A DNA stretch of 64,000 nucleotides from Zanthoxylum bungeanum (lineage: Eukaryota > Streptophyta > Magnoliopsida > Sapindales > Rutaceae): contig SKCR01015062.1 of the NCBI GenBank assembly GCA_019454045.1, forward strand, positions 24,378 to 88,377, given 5' to 3'. The translations under genes and the position numbers were made by a program. Positions 1 through 11,912 of the stretch are shown here, one piece after another. The notes beneath the pieces were generated by a model. It searched no databases and was not told where the DNA came from. It worked only from the letters and a program-made list of their open reading frames with translations. The first letter of the stretch is position 1, and the number at the start of each line of letters is the position of its first letter.

Positions 1-151
1 CAACTAAGACCACTGAACATGCAACCTTAAATATAAAACATGCAACCAAAACTAATAAATATGAAATATTTGATAACATGACACTTTTAATGATTAGCAT
101 GTGTAACTATGATCATTAAATATGTAAATTTAAGCAATAACATGCAATCTT

Positions 152-333
152 TTAATTTATACTTTTTGTCTCTTAATTTGAGTAATTTATACTTTTTGTC
201 TTTTAATTTGAGTAATTTTTTGCTCATTTAGTGTGGATTTTGGGACTATACTCATCAATTAAGACTAATCTCGGCAGAAATATAAGATTTTGGCACTATA
301 CATCGATTAAGACTAATCTCGACAGAAATCTAA
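152..333. repeat. Two short tandem duplications
   Basis: A unit of about 31 bp (TTTATACTTTTTGTC core) is present twice at 152-214. A second unit of about 49 bp (ATTAAGACTAATCTCG core) is present twice at 236-333. Copies differ by a few substitutions. Confidence 0.7.
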
Positions 334-625
334 CAGTGATGTGATACCAAAAAAAAAAACAAAAAACACACAACTCTCTTTTTTCCTTCTTTGAATGTTG
401 TATGGTTTAAGAAAACTTCAGCCACCTTAAAAGAAAGAACTCTCACAAACCCCCCAACAAAGTATAGGCAAAACTTTTACAAAAGACAAGCTATGAAAAT
501 TCATCTTGTTATTATCGTCTCGGGAGGAAAGAAACAAATCTCGGCCCATTGTTTTCCATATAAAAGAGGAAAGTTGTGCCTAGTTAATGATTTTGACTGA
601 AATAATGAAGATATAACTAGGATTA

Positions 626-626
<1 letters not shown>

Positions 627-665
<39 letters not shown>
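627..665. repeat. (GT)n/(TA)n microsatellite
   Basis: A short GT run passes directly into an uninterrupted TA run of nearly 20 repeats. Confidence 0.9.
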
Positions 666-670
<5 letters not shown>

Positions 671-1433
671 AAAAGAAAAAAGAAAAAAAAAAGATATTTT
701 TTCAAGGATAAAAAGGTGGATAAACCCAATTACATTTTAACCCCTTATCTTTCTTAACATTAAAACTCGGATATGAAGTTTTTTTATTAAAATAGTTGAA
801 AACCAATTCATTAAAGGAACATTTTCTAAAATCATAGGAATAATGAAAACCAAACCCTATCTCACCTTTTTGAGATAGAATCCAAACTACAAATCTCTCA
901 TACCATACAAGAAATTTTATCAATTGAGCCAGCTAGTACCCACATGATACCTCAACTTGCACAAACCAAAAACAGTGAAATGATATCTTATGTTAAATAA
1001 ATGCAACTACTATATAAGACACCCTTATAATTAAGTAGCTACTTCAAAATATCAAATTAAGTTAGACCAAATTTACAATATGCTCTCATCCCCCAAGAGA
1101 AAGAGAAGGAAAACAGAACACTGTAATTCAAATTAGACAAGAAAAAGCAGTGATATACCTTTTATGAAGTAGAGAAACCTGCAAGAAAGTCGAGATACAC
1201 AAAATTTAGTTGAACTTAAAGAAGACATCTCTTAACACACTGTACGTGCATTGCAGAATTGAGTCTAAACAAACAAGGGACAAAAGAAAACTATAGTCTG
1301 AAAATTTAACATGCTAAAAATATTAAGAATATGCTTGTTTAGAAAATAACATAACAAAAGGAAATTGACAAAACATGCACTGCTTGCTTAAATAGATGCT
1401 TTAACTTCGATAATAACATTTTAGTTACCTTTT

Positions 1434-3940
1434 TTATGAGAGGCTGGTACTGAAGAGTTGCAATGTGTCCTCACTTAAACAGCTAAGTAAACCCTGGTTG
1501 TGTGCACGTGTGTACTTCACATCGCGAACAGGATGACTCCGGGATTCAAGACATTGAACAACGGAGAAAGATGGTAACTCTTGCAAGATCAATTCACATG
1601 AAAGTTCTTCCCCAGATGCAAACCACCGTTTCTGATTCTCTAAGTGTATAATGGTGGACTTTGGCAATCGAATGTCATTTACAATGGTAGATGAAAAACC
1701 CAACTTCTGATAACTGTTTCTGCAGACTTTCTTCAATAGTATTCGAGAGCCCAGTATCCCCTGCCCGATTCTAGGGGGAGTTAATACAGGTTGAGAAGCA
1801 ACCATCTCGTTGGACATTTCAATTCTGGGACGAAATGAAGCGACAAGATCATCACTGCTAGGACAATAAGCAAGAGAGATGCAAACTCCTTGATTTTCTG
1901 TTTCAGGAACCAGATATGACCTTCATCAAAGTCGATCAAAATTTTGTCAGTACTGCTTGTTGGAAACTAGCAACAATTAAACTAAGAAAAAATTTCAAGT
2001 TATTGCTTGCTTAATAAAAGCATCTGCCTCAAAGAATAAACAATACATATAATGTTCAAATACACATATAAATTGAAACCGTTCATTTATTATTATAATT
2101 GTATTATTATCATCTTTAAACTTTTCTCACATCCCAACCCACCCTATCCCTTTCGAAACACAAACACAAATTAACCACCTCTAGAGTTGGTATGAGAGAG
2201 ATCAACGGCGAGAGATTTAACCAATTAGGTTATTCCCTCCTCAGAGAGGTTTCAATAAGCTTTGAAACCAAAGGCAGATAAGTAACAACTGACAACCACA
2301 GAATCTAACTAGTTATCCAGAAAATAAATTGAATAAACAAACCTCATCCATTGAATAATATGATACTTCCAAAAGTTCAAGATATTTAATTGAGAGTGTT
2401 TGTGATGCTAGAAGATATGGTTCTAGGGATTTTAATCAAGTGAAAAACAATAATACCGTACTAATAACTTTCACAAACTATCGCGTACAACTTCATGTAT
2501 AATATAAATAGTAGAGAAGGAAAAAAAACACAACAATCAGCTAAATAGATGAAAATAAATGACGTAAGCCATGAGGCAATGATGTAATAATGTTGCATCA
2601 TTCGTATGGAAAAATGTGTATACAGAAGTTGTATGTGTAGCAGAACTCGAGCTTAGAAAATTGTAACCCCACAAGTTAACAGTGAACTTTTAGGTAAACT
2701 ATAATCCACATGTAAGAATTATTGATTGAAACAAAAATTAGCATGACTTAAGTTTTCCTTTATCCGTAAAATATTTAACTTCAGTAACAAGGTTTAAATG
2801 AATATTTTCCATTTTTTCAAACAAGTCACCACGCAAGTGCACACACAACTCATACAGAGTTTCAGTCTAAAAAATTTGCCTAATATCTGTAAACTCTGAA
2901 TCAAAGAATTATCTACCCAAAAAGTCATCAAAAGTAATGTTAAACAATACTCTGAAAAAGATACTATTTTTACCGAGTAAGGTATTAAATAAAGGACAAA
3001 ATAGTTATGCGAATATGAGTCCTCTATAAGATCTCTCTTCAAAAGAAGATTATTATCTAAGGTTGGCAGCAAAGGAAGTTATTGGGAGCTTTTCCTACAG
3101 AAAAAAGGACCTTGACATAGGTTATTCTTTTGAAGAGAAGTATAATTTTATGTACATCCTAATCCTCAAAGTTAAACTGGTAACCCCAATTTCTAAAATG
3201 AAGACTATCTTTTCTTCTTTTCTTTTGGCATCTCATTCCATAATCCTACACCTCTTTTCGCATTTTCTCATTCCATATTATCTCTCTTTTTCTTTTCCAT
3301 CTCTTCTTTTCTTTCTATCTTGGGGCATTACCAGATATTGTTTCTTTTTTGGAACAAAATTGAACTGAATTGAATAAATGTTCAAGCCCACCTTTCTTCA
3401 CCGCTACCAAAGTTCCACTCACATACACCAACCGAAGAGGCAGATAGGAGGGTTCTAACATTAGAATGCGGAAGAGAGTGTATAGTATGAATCGGATTAC
3501 AAGATGACCCATTCAAGGATTCCAATGGTCTCACAGTTTGACGCATATCAAACACCAAAAGTGATCCATTCTGCAAGAAGGAAAAGTAGAAGATTAGTGC
3601 AACCTACCCAAACTTGACAATACAAAGAGAATATTAAGGGTCACACCTGTAATCCAGCATATAAATAGTGTGCACTGTTGAAATCCCAAGAACATGACCA
3701 AGCAGCAGCCTGGAAGGAGGACAATGTTAATAGGTTGAAAACTGAGTGGAGACTTGTCCTTAACAATGTAAATAACTTCCATCAAGCAGAAAAATGGCAG
3801 GTCATCTTTCTTCTCTCACTGCATTTCTCAAGACAATTTCTTTGAATGAAAGTTGGAAAAGTTTACACACGCATCCTTACTAATCATTTTTACTGTATGC
3901 GATAACAAGTGAATTAGTTATACGCTTCTTAAATTACAGA

Positions 3941-3998
<58 letters not shown>

Positions 3999-6900
3999 CT
4001 TAAGTGGCAGGAAAGAAGAATAAGACAGCATAACCTAAAATCGAGATCTTTAATCAATAACGCTCTTAAGAAAGGGGTTGAATTTTACCGGAAGATCATA
4101 ATTTAGAATGACATTGTTGCTTTCCATACTGTAGCAAATGAAACAAGAAGCTCAATAAGAAAATAAAAAATCAGAAGTTCTAAAGGAAGAGTTTCAAAAT
4201 TTTTGAGTACTGCACCTGAGAACAGATAATTTCTTGCCTAATGAAGCAAAAAGAGCTAGATTATGATTAAATGGGGAAAAATGCAGGTCCTTCACGGCTT
4301 TTGTACAGGAAGGAAGTACAATATCTTCACTTTCATGTGGATGTATCAAGCTAATCTGCAATACCAAATTTTATAGAACACCTATAAGACCAGTTCTTTT
4401 GTCAATACACAAAATGTTACTGAAGGCACATTTATGTCAAAGCCCAGAAAGTTACTTTGGTAAGTACATGCATTCCACTTCCACCTATCCCAGGCAGCCT
4501 TCTGGTCATTAATAGAATTTGACTAGAATCATCCACATCAAATAAACGTGCACCATCCACCCGTAATGCTTTCTATAACAATTATATCCATGAGGTTCAA
4601 TATCACGGGCAACAAAAGATAATTAAGGGGATACAGGCTAGTTTTAAACATGAAAATAATATATTGCAAAGGTAGAATATTGGAAAAGTATTCATTACTG
4701 CAGAAACGCGCCATCAATTAGCCAGAAAAACAAATTTGAAAATTCTAATTACAGTACAGTAAATCAGGCTGCACATATTTAATATTAGACTTTGTAGGGC
4801 TTTTTGATCTACGACATTTTCTAGACCCTTTTTTCATATAATTCTAACCTCATCCAGTGCTCTCTGTTTCTCCCAATACTTTCTATAAAAATGTGAATTT
4901 GATTAATCTTAAAACTGAATTTTGTGTTAAATCAAAACAATCTCCTCTAAACCTTAGAAAACAAGACGTCCTAAGAATCTTGAAAAATACTGACCTGGTC
5001 CCTGGATAATCCAACCAACACATTATCTCATTCCTCGTTGCCAAATAAAAGAAAATACACATAATCTTAGCCCCCCATCTGGCCATCTCTAATTAGTATT
5101 AAACAGATTTAGTGTAGCTTGGGTACTGAAAGGTAAGGTGTGCAGAGCCAAACAGTTACAAAATCTTTAAAAGAGAGAAAAAGAATAGATTAAAAAAGAA
5201 GGTTGCAAGAAATGCCATACCTTTAAAACGAAGATGCAAGAATTCGATGATCCTTCCCCATAAAAGTTTGAGCCATAACTGGACCCTTCAGAACAGAGAG
5301 AGAATTATTATAATGAAGATATAGAAACGGATTAGAAAAAGCATGCCTTTGCTCTTTTTTTTTGGTGGACAATACTATCAAAAACCAAAAACATCCCAAA
5401 AAGGCATAGATCCATAAAATATTGGGAAAATCAAATGAATAACACAAAACATAATATTTCGAGGAAATGATCATTTATCTGAAAAAACGATTACAGGATG
5501 CAGATTGTTCTCGACAGCTCCCAACAGTAGCTGCAGCATATCCAGATTGCCTGTTGTGCCCATCTCCTAATAAATGCTCCAAAAAGGTTTCCCTCTAGAA
5601 AGCAAAAGTAACCAAAAAACCATATATAAAATATATATAAAATATACAGAGTCTTGATTTCAAAATTTTATATTACACTTCATCCTCAAATAGTGATAGA
5701 ACTTTTATTAATCAAAATTTAGAGTGTGATTTGTGTGTTGTTCCCTCTTTTAGGAAAACTGGTGAATTAAGTCTTCAAGAAGAGAAGAACTTAGCCATGA
5801 ACACATAATAATTGGCCACTTCAGAGACAAGCAAAATGCTCAAAGCAAACAGGATGGTGACCTAACGGCTAACAATAAAAATTCCAATACAGATAAATTA
5901 CTATAACTAATGACATATATTTATAGAGGAAAGATGCAAAAATATTTTACTACTTTCAGAAACATGGTCAGAAAGCATATACATCACTTAGAATCAAGAA
6001 TTACTTCTTTGAGCTGGTGAACTTTCAGATCCAACTCAGTTTCTCGCTTCTGCCATCCAGCTTCTTTCTTATGCCAGTCATCAACCTACGTGAAAAATGT
6101 AAAACAGATTTGCTCATTATAAAAAATGTCATTTAATATACATAATCTTTAATATCGCAATACCATCGTCATTAAAAGAAATATCACATGTTTTAGAAAC
6201 AACCATGTCAAGGATCCTTCTATAATTAAAAAAAAAAAAAAAGCGCACATAACGAGGCATTTAAGAGAAAAGAGCCAATCTGAAGCACTTTATGTCATAT
6301 AAGTGAACAAAACTCTGGCATAACCACGTTGCATTAATTAATCATCTAACTTTTGCTTGCCAGTAAAGATTCCTACCTTCTTTTTAAGGGATGCACATTT
6401 AGCCTCAAGGGATCGAATTCTCTACAAACAAGAAAGGCCATCATTAAAATTAGGTTTTCGAAGAACTTTTTATATATCGACCTCACTCGGAAGATATAAT
6501 GACCTTTTGCGCTTCTTCGTCCACTGCAGCAATCCGTGATGCAAACAATTTCCTAACATCCTTCAATGAGCATTTCCGATTGCATTGAGGACACTAAAGT
6601 AAACAGGAATCCATATGAGGAAAAATAAGAAATTGGTTGGCCTTGATTATTCATGGACATTTAAGTACTTAAATAACAAGTACTACCTTCCCTGAATTCC
6701 GACCTTGTTCTAACCATTTTTTGATGCAAAAGAAACCATATATGTGACCACAAGGAAGACAGCTGCAGTGATAACAGAAAAAGGAAAAAAGAAAATAATA
6801 ATAATAAGCAAGAAATGAATGATCATTTGCTTAAGGGCAGATAGCTCATCGTCACTGCATATAAATATGAGTGCTTTTACATGAAAAATACAAAAAATTC

Positions 6901-8335
6901 ATATCATTATGATTTCACAAAAAGGGAAGGATGAGTAAAACCCTTAAAACCTTAAAAAAATTGTTGGCAGTTCATGCTGGTAAAACCCTTAAAACCTTAT
7001 TTAACAACTCTTAAAACATGTAGCACTAGAATGAAGAGAACATTCATTTCTCCAAACCCTTAAAACCTTGCTATATGAAGCAGAGAACATTGATGGTAAA
7101 ACCCTTAAAACCTTATTTAACAACTCTTAAAACATGTAGCACTAGAATGAATGTACATATACCATAAAAAAAATTTGTTTGTCATGCATGATGCATCACA
7201 TTGGTGCTGATATCAGTAGATTAAGGGTTTGTAACAATTGTGCCTTTGCTGAACTTTTGAAACACAATACATTAATTAAGTGTTTGGTAATCAACCACTC
7301 TTACTTGGTAGCTAATACAACCAAACAATTACTCGCTTATACTTGACAGCTAGTAATTCCATTACACAACCACTACAGCTATTAAGCCACAGCAACTCAT
7401 TCCTAAACATAGTCTAATACAATGGCTGGACAAAAATGTGAAGGGTTGGAGGGAAAGAAAATAAGGAAAAGGAAACAGTAGTTATTCTTCTTTCCGCTTG
7501 CGGAGCAAGGAGAGAAATGTCATTTATCACTGTTTAATTTCCATAAAAACAAAGTGCTACTTTATTTGATCAATATTTCCATACAGTCTTATATTTATCA
7601 ATTTCAATAATTTTTTTATTAGAAAAACACAATTAATTATAACTATTTTGTAAAATGAAAGCGAGAAATTGAATTCTATTCTTTCTTAAATATTTAAGAA
7701 TGCATTTGGTAAATGTATTGAACAGTGTTTTGAGAATAAAAATTGTTGAATGCGCCTAATACTAGCATCTGAAACAGATTTTGGCGACGGAATATTCCTT
7801 TATATGATCCCTATAATACTAAAAACACATTTTAGTCACCAGTACCAAAGATTTTTTCAATTCAATATGTAATGATTAAACAATAAACAGTAGAGCAAAA
7901 TTCAAATGAAACATATGAATTCAAGATTGAAACTGAAAATGAATAAGGTATAGATGACCTGATGTGATGGGCGCCGGTATTAGTCCAAGGTTCCATACAA
8001 ATGGGGCAAAACAAGCCATCAATTTCACTACGACTCCAATCACTCTCTTGCGATTGCGAACAATCTCCGCTATCAATTCCACTCACAGAACACGCTTCTC
8101 CTCCTCTCTCTTCTCTTCTCCGCTTCTCTCCCCCTCCGTTTCTCAAATGACCAGAACTCCAAACCCTAGTAGGCGATTCCCCCACCGTAATTAACTCTTC
8201 TTCTTCGCCTTCTTCAGTTTCTTCTTCATCTTCATCTTCATCTTCATCTTCAGTTTCAGTTTCTTCTTCTTCGCTTCCAGTTTCTTCGTCTACTTCGAGA
8301 TGTTCGTACAAATGCGGAGACTGAGGGTTTGCCAT
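1434..8335 (-). CDS. RFWD3: RFWD3-like RING/WD40 E3 ubiquitin ligase, 13 coding exons
   Basis: Likely E3 ubiquitin ligase of the RFWD3 family; in animals this acts on chromatin in DNA-damage repair, and the plant role is inferred. Coding exons (minus): 8335-7959, 6762-6687, 6593-6504, 6421-6377, 6085-6005, 5594-5495, 5285-5221, 4572-4456, 4355-4216, 4128-4089, 3709-3647, 3570-3392, 1920-1434. Every junction has GT and AG, all phases match, and the total is 1860 nt (619 aa plus TAA). Residues 17-48 are a Glu/Asp tract. A RING-HC follows (C110, C113, C130, H132, C138, C152, C155; CPICMEPW and LPCGHIYGFFC visible). A charged helical coiled-coil segment covers about 170-225. The C-terminal half is the WD40 region (for example NGSLLVFDMRQ, CEWNFGSGEE). 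The start is the first ATG before the acidic tract; no upstream in-frame ATG is needed. The gene appears intact. The weakest junction is the acceptor of the last exon (TGATGAAG, poor pyrimidine tract), supported by frame and protein continuity. Confidence 0.9.
3943..3994. repeat. (GT)n microsatellite in an RFWD3-like intron
   Basis: About 25 uninterrupted GT repeats within the intron between the exons at 4128-4089 and 3709-3647. Confidence 0.95.
6941..7151. repeat. Duplicated 58-bp intronic segment
   Basis: 6978-7035 and 7094-7151 read identically over 58 bp, 116 bp apart, in the first intron of the RFWD3-like gene. The core AACCCTTAAAACCTT also occurs alone near 6941 and 7057, so this looks like a small degenerate satellite cluster. 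Confidence 0.85.
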
Positions 8336-9463
8336 TAACTGTTACAAAGCGGGAAATTTGTATTTTTGGTTTTATGTGAGTATTTAATTTGAAATTTCTT
8401 TTTTTCCTGGTATTTAATTTTTTTATACAGTAATAATAACTGGTGCGGAATCCTGCTGTAGTGCTGTCATCAGTCATCACCGACTTTGGACCACAGGTGC
8501 ATTATTCAAAAAAATATGCTTTTTTTTAGTTGAGCAGATATTTTACCAACTCAAAAAATGGTAATATAAATTTAGGGATCGAATTTGAATCGAATTCTAA
8601 ATGAATGGGACTAAATTTATATGGATTCAAATTCAATTCGTTTATTATTTGAATTTTAATATCAGAATTTGAATTTGATTCGTTTATTAATCAAATATTC
8701 GATTCGATTCGTTTAATCCGTATAATATATGGAGTGAATCGAACATGAATTTGTATACAACTCGTTTATTAAATGAATATTCGATTCGATTCGTAAAACA
8801 AAATTAATAATTGATTCGATTCGATTTGTTTATTATTCGTTTATAATTATAATTTATAAATAAAAAATCAATTAAAAAAAACATCATCAAATTTTTAATT
8901 GCATAATATAGTAAAAAAACAAAAGATTTTTACATAGTTTTCTTAAATACAATCCATTAATATTTAATAACTATTATCATTTATCCTGGACGACTCTTTT
9001 TTCATACCAATTGCCACCCTAATTTGTCTAACTTGTGCAACTTTCTTAGAAAAAAGTAATGGAATTTTAAAAAGATACAAAAATAAACAAAATTTTGTCT
9101 AGTGATGGTGTCAATATTCATTGACATTCTTTGAAAGAAAGGGAAAATGACACTCAAATATTTTTTTAAATTGACATAATAATATTTTAATCTCTACGGT
9201 TTTAAAAATATAAATTTTAATTATGTAATTAAATATTTTTCGATAATTTTAGTTATTTTTCATCTGATTAGTGTTAAATGAATTGAATGGTCTCAAATCT
9301 ATTCAAATATAATAAAAAAATATTTTAAAATTAAATAAAATAACTCAATTAACAATAAATATTTAATAATAGAGATTAAAATTTATATTTTCTAAAACTC
9401 CATGAACTAAAACAAATTACAAATGGTGAGAAGTTACTTGCATCCCGTATGTCATTCTTCTCA
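8336..9463. other. Upstream region of the RFWD3-like gene, AT-rich
   Basis: The first few hundred bases should hold the promoter and 5' UTR of the minus-strand gene, but no convincing TATA or initiator was identified. 8576-8850 contains irregularly repeated GAATTC/GATTCG words (for example ATTCGATTCGATTCG), a degenerate simple repeat. No gene is seen from 8850 to 9463. Confidence 0.55.
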
Positions 9464-9471
9464 ATCCACAT

Positions 9472-10192
9472 TAGGGGTGAGCACTGGTTCCGGTTCTACC
9501 CGGAACCGGTTGGAACCGGACCGATTTTCCGGGTTTGGAACCGGAACCGGTTGTAATCGGGTAGGTTCCGGTTCCAAAAATGAAGGAACCTATTTTATCC
9601 GGGTAGGTTCCGGTTCCAAAATGGTCGGAACCGGAACCGGACCATGGAACCGGTTTTTGGAACAATGGGGTGATGATTTATGCCTACTCTCAATCAGTAT
9701 ACACAAATGAAAAATTCATTTTACTTTTTATTTCCTAGTAGCTTCATGTGCAAACACTTCTTGAATGATTTTATTCTGTTATCTAAAGCCATTTTTTGTA
9801 AATCAGAATGTAAATTTTTTTACCACTTAGCCAACTGTAAAATATCATATAAACAGCAAAAGCAGAAACATACTAAATCTGCCATGTAATATAAACAGCA
9901 AAAGCATAAACAGACTAATTCTGTTTATGTAAAATATTATATAAACAGCAAAAGCAGATTAAATCTCAGACTCATTTACGGCAGATGTAATATCTGCCAT
10001 GTTTAGAATTGGCAACAAACTTTACACAATAGGGTAGAACCGGAACCGGACCGGAATCGGATTGGAACCGAATAATAGGGTACCCTGTTTAATTGGGTAG
10101 GTTCCGGTTCCATTTAGTGCGGAACCAAATTTTTCCGGGTAGGTTCCGGTTCCATGCGGAACCGGAACCGAAACCGATTTTGCTCACCCCTA
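9472..10192. mobile_element. 721-bp non-autonomous hAT element
   Basis: Terminal inverted repeats TAGGGGTGAGCA (9472-9483) and TGCTCACCCCTA (10181-10192) are perfect complements. They are flanked by an 8-bp duplication ATCCACAT at 9464-9471 and 10193-10200, the length expected of hAT transposases. Both ends are packed with GGAACCGG/GGTTCC words in direct and inverted orientation, as is usual for hAT subterminal binding sites. The AT-rich middle holds no transposase, so mobility would depend on an enzyme supplied in trans. Both TIRs and the duplication are intact, suggesting a fairly recent insertion. Confidence 0.9.
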
Positions 10193-10412
10193 ATCCACAT
10201 GCAACCAACTTGAAGATCAAAGCAAATCCAAGGGTAAAGTCCAGGTGAGACCATAGAGTGTTATGACTCAAACCTTATTAGGTCGGGTCGGTATAATTCC
10301 ATAACAACAAAGAATCATAATCTTACAATACATGGTCAAATAAAAAAATCTATAAGGAGAAAGAAATTATGCCACTCAAGAGAATGAATCTTACGAGAAC
10401 GTATTCAATTAA

Positions 10413-10559
10413 GTTTTGTTTTTTTTTTTTTTGATAATTGGGATGTCTGGGTCAGTTTACGTGCACCTAGATTAATCCCCGAGATATGTGTTCTGTGCCC
10501 TCAAAAGTTTCTCACCACAGGTCATGATAAGTCGCTAGCTTTTTTACACCATGAGGCAT
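10413..10559 (-). mobile_element. SINE, 3' part with poly(A) tail (split by Copia)
   Basis: Read on the minus strand this is the 3' half of a tRNA-derived SINE: CTGACCCAGACATCCC followed by a TTATC-A(n) tail, seen as a T run at about 10414-10432. It is flanked at 10404-10412 by TTCAATTAA, which also occurs at 26998-27006 beyond the 5' half, giving a 9-bp target duplication. The Copia element entered at 10555-10559 (GGCAT). Confidence 0.75.
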
Positions 10560-11080
10560 TGTTGTAAATTCTTCAATTATTTCATAAGGGTATATAGTCT
10601 TTTTGAATGGCAAATGGGTGTTAGAGTGGTTACAATCCATAGAAGGTTGCAACCCCACCCCAAAGGGTGTCTTATGGCACCCCTCCATGCCTTTATAAAG
10701 GGGTCATGTACTCCTAATTTAAACAGAACGAAAATAATACATATATATCCAGATTCTACAGACACTTTGGTTTTTTGGTTTTGAGAAAGATCCACCATCT
10801 TCCTAGTTCATAAACTTGTTAAGGAGTGCTCATTGTACAAGTAGCATCCAAGTAATCCTGGGAGAACGTTGGCAATACGAAATCGTAGAGCACCTGTGAC
10901 GGGCCAATAAGTTCTTAAGGACAGAGATCATCTCGACTTGGACAATTCTGTAATCTCCATTTTCTGGTTTGTCTTCAAGTTTTCTGGTTTTAGGGTTTTG
11001 CATCTAGATCTACTTTTGGTAATTTGTTATGTATAATTTGCATGTTTATATTACTGTTTAATGACACTAATTTATCCACA
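10560..11080 (+). repeat. Copia-A 5' LTR
   Basis: 521 bp, beginning TGTTGTAAATTC and ending TTATCCACA. A TATAAA box at 10694-10699 suggests that U3 ends and the transcript starts near 10725. It contains CAATAAGTTCTTAAG (10905-10919), the perfect complement of the sequence just after the LTR. Confidence 0.95.
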
Positions 11081-11912
11081 ATCTTAAGAACTTATTGCAT
11101 CGTGTTATTAGATAGTAATTTGCATGTTAGAGTTTGAATATTTTCTGGAAAATACGAACTGTGCATGAAAAACCCGTAGGGCGTTCGAATGCCCGACGCA
11201 CGCGAAGGCTAAATATTTGAACTTTCGTTAGAACGTTCGAACGCGTCTTCAAACGCAACTCGAACGCAAGCCTTCTGCCTTAGAACGTTCGAACGCGTCC
11301 TAAACGCAACTCAAACGTAAACTCTCTGGAATCATTCCGTTCGAACGCGTTCACGAACGCTATACGAACGTGAACTAACGACTTTGTCCTGTAAGTATCA
11401 TAAACTGCAAACTTTAATTAATATTAACTCGGTTAGTCATATACTGTAAACACATTAATCTTGGTAGTATAGATTTAAGTTATTCAATTATCACAAGCAT
11501 ACACATAGTGATAAAGTTGAAATTGATTGGTTGTTGCATAATTGGTTGAGTCTCGTTCGAACGTAGATACGAACGTGACACTAACGACTTTGTCCTGTAA
11601 GTATCATAAACTGCAAACTTTAATTAATATTAACTCGGTTAGTCATATACTGTAAACACATTAATCTTGGTAGTATAGATTTAAGTTATTCAATTATCAC
11701 AAGCATACACATAGTGATAAAGTTGAAATTGATTGGTTGTTGCATAATTGGTTGAGAATTTAAAGTGTAATAATACACAAGTAATTCCATCCAATCTTGA
11801 TTGACTTATATATCTACATTTATCATATATCACTTTGAACAAGGTCATTCGTTGATCGTTGTGCAATTTGTCTTTCGTAGACTAATTGACCCTGTTGATT
11901 TTCCAGTTACAT
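11081..11912 (+). other. Copia-A untranslated leader with PBS candidate and repeats
   Basis: No tRNA-Met-type PBS follows the LTR. Instead CTTAAGAACTTATTG (11083-11097) is complementary to an LTR segment. 11160-11360 contains GC-richer repeats of a GTTCGAACGCGT palindrome in AT-rich surroundings. 11374-11550 is repeated without visible differences at 11580-11756 (177 bp). TTTTCCAG at 11899-11906 just before the gag ATG could be a splice acceptor. No coding region is seen. Confidence 0.75.

Larger units (their letters stand above)
1..1433. other. Intergenic flank 3' of the RFWD3-like gene
   Basis: AT-rich sequence without a supportable coding region; the short ORFs on either strand show no recognisable domain. 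It probably contains the 3' UTR of the minus-strand gene. On the minus strand a donor-like AG|GTAACT lies just after the stop codon (donor GT at 1428-1427), and a small candidate UTR exon lies near 1179-1160 between TTGCAG and GTATAT. Both are inferences from splice-site consensus only. Confidence 0.6.

Noticed and set aside
6941..7110. Interstitial telomere (AAACCCT-like words)
   Set aside because: The words are AACCCTTAAAACC, not a 7-bp periodic telomere repeat; explained by a 58-bp duplication.
9423..9710. Gly/Ser/Thr-rich ORF of 95 codons
   Set aside because: Translation of the GGAACCGG subterminal repeats across the left end of the hAT element.
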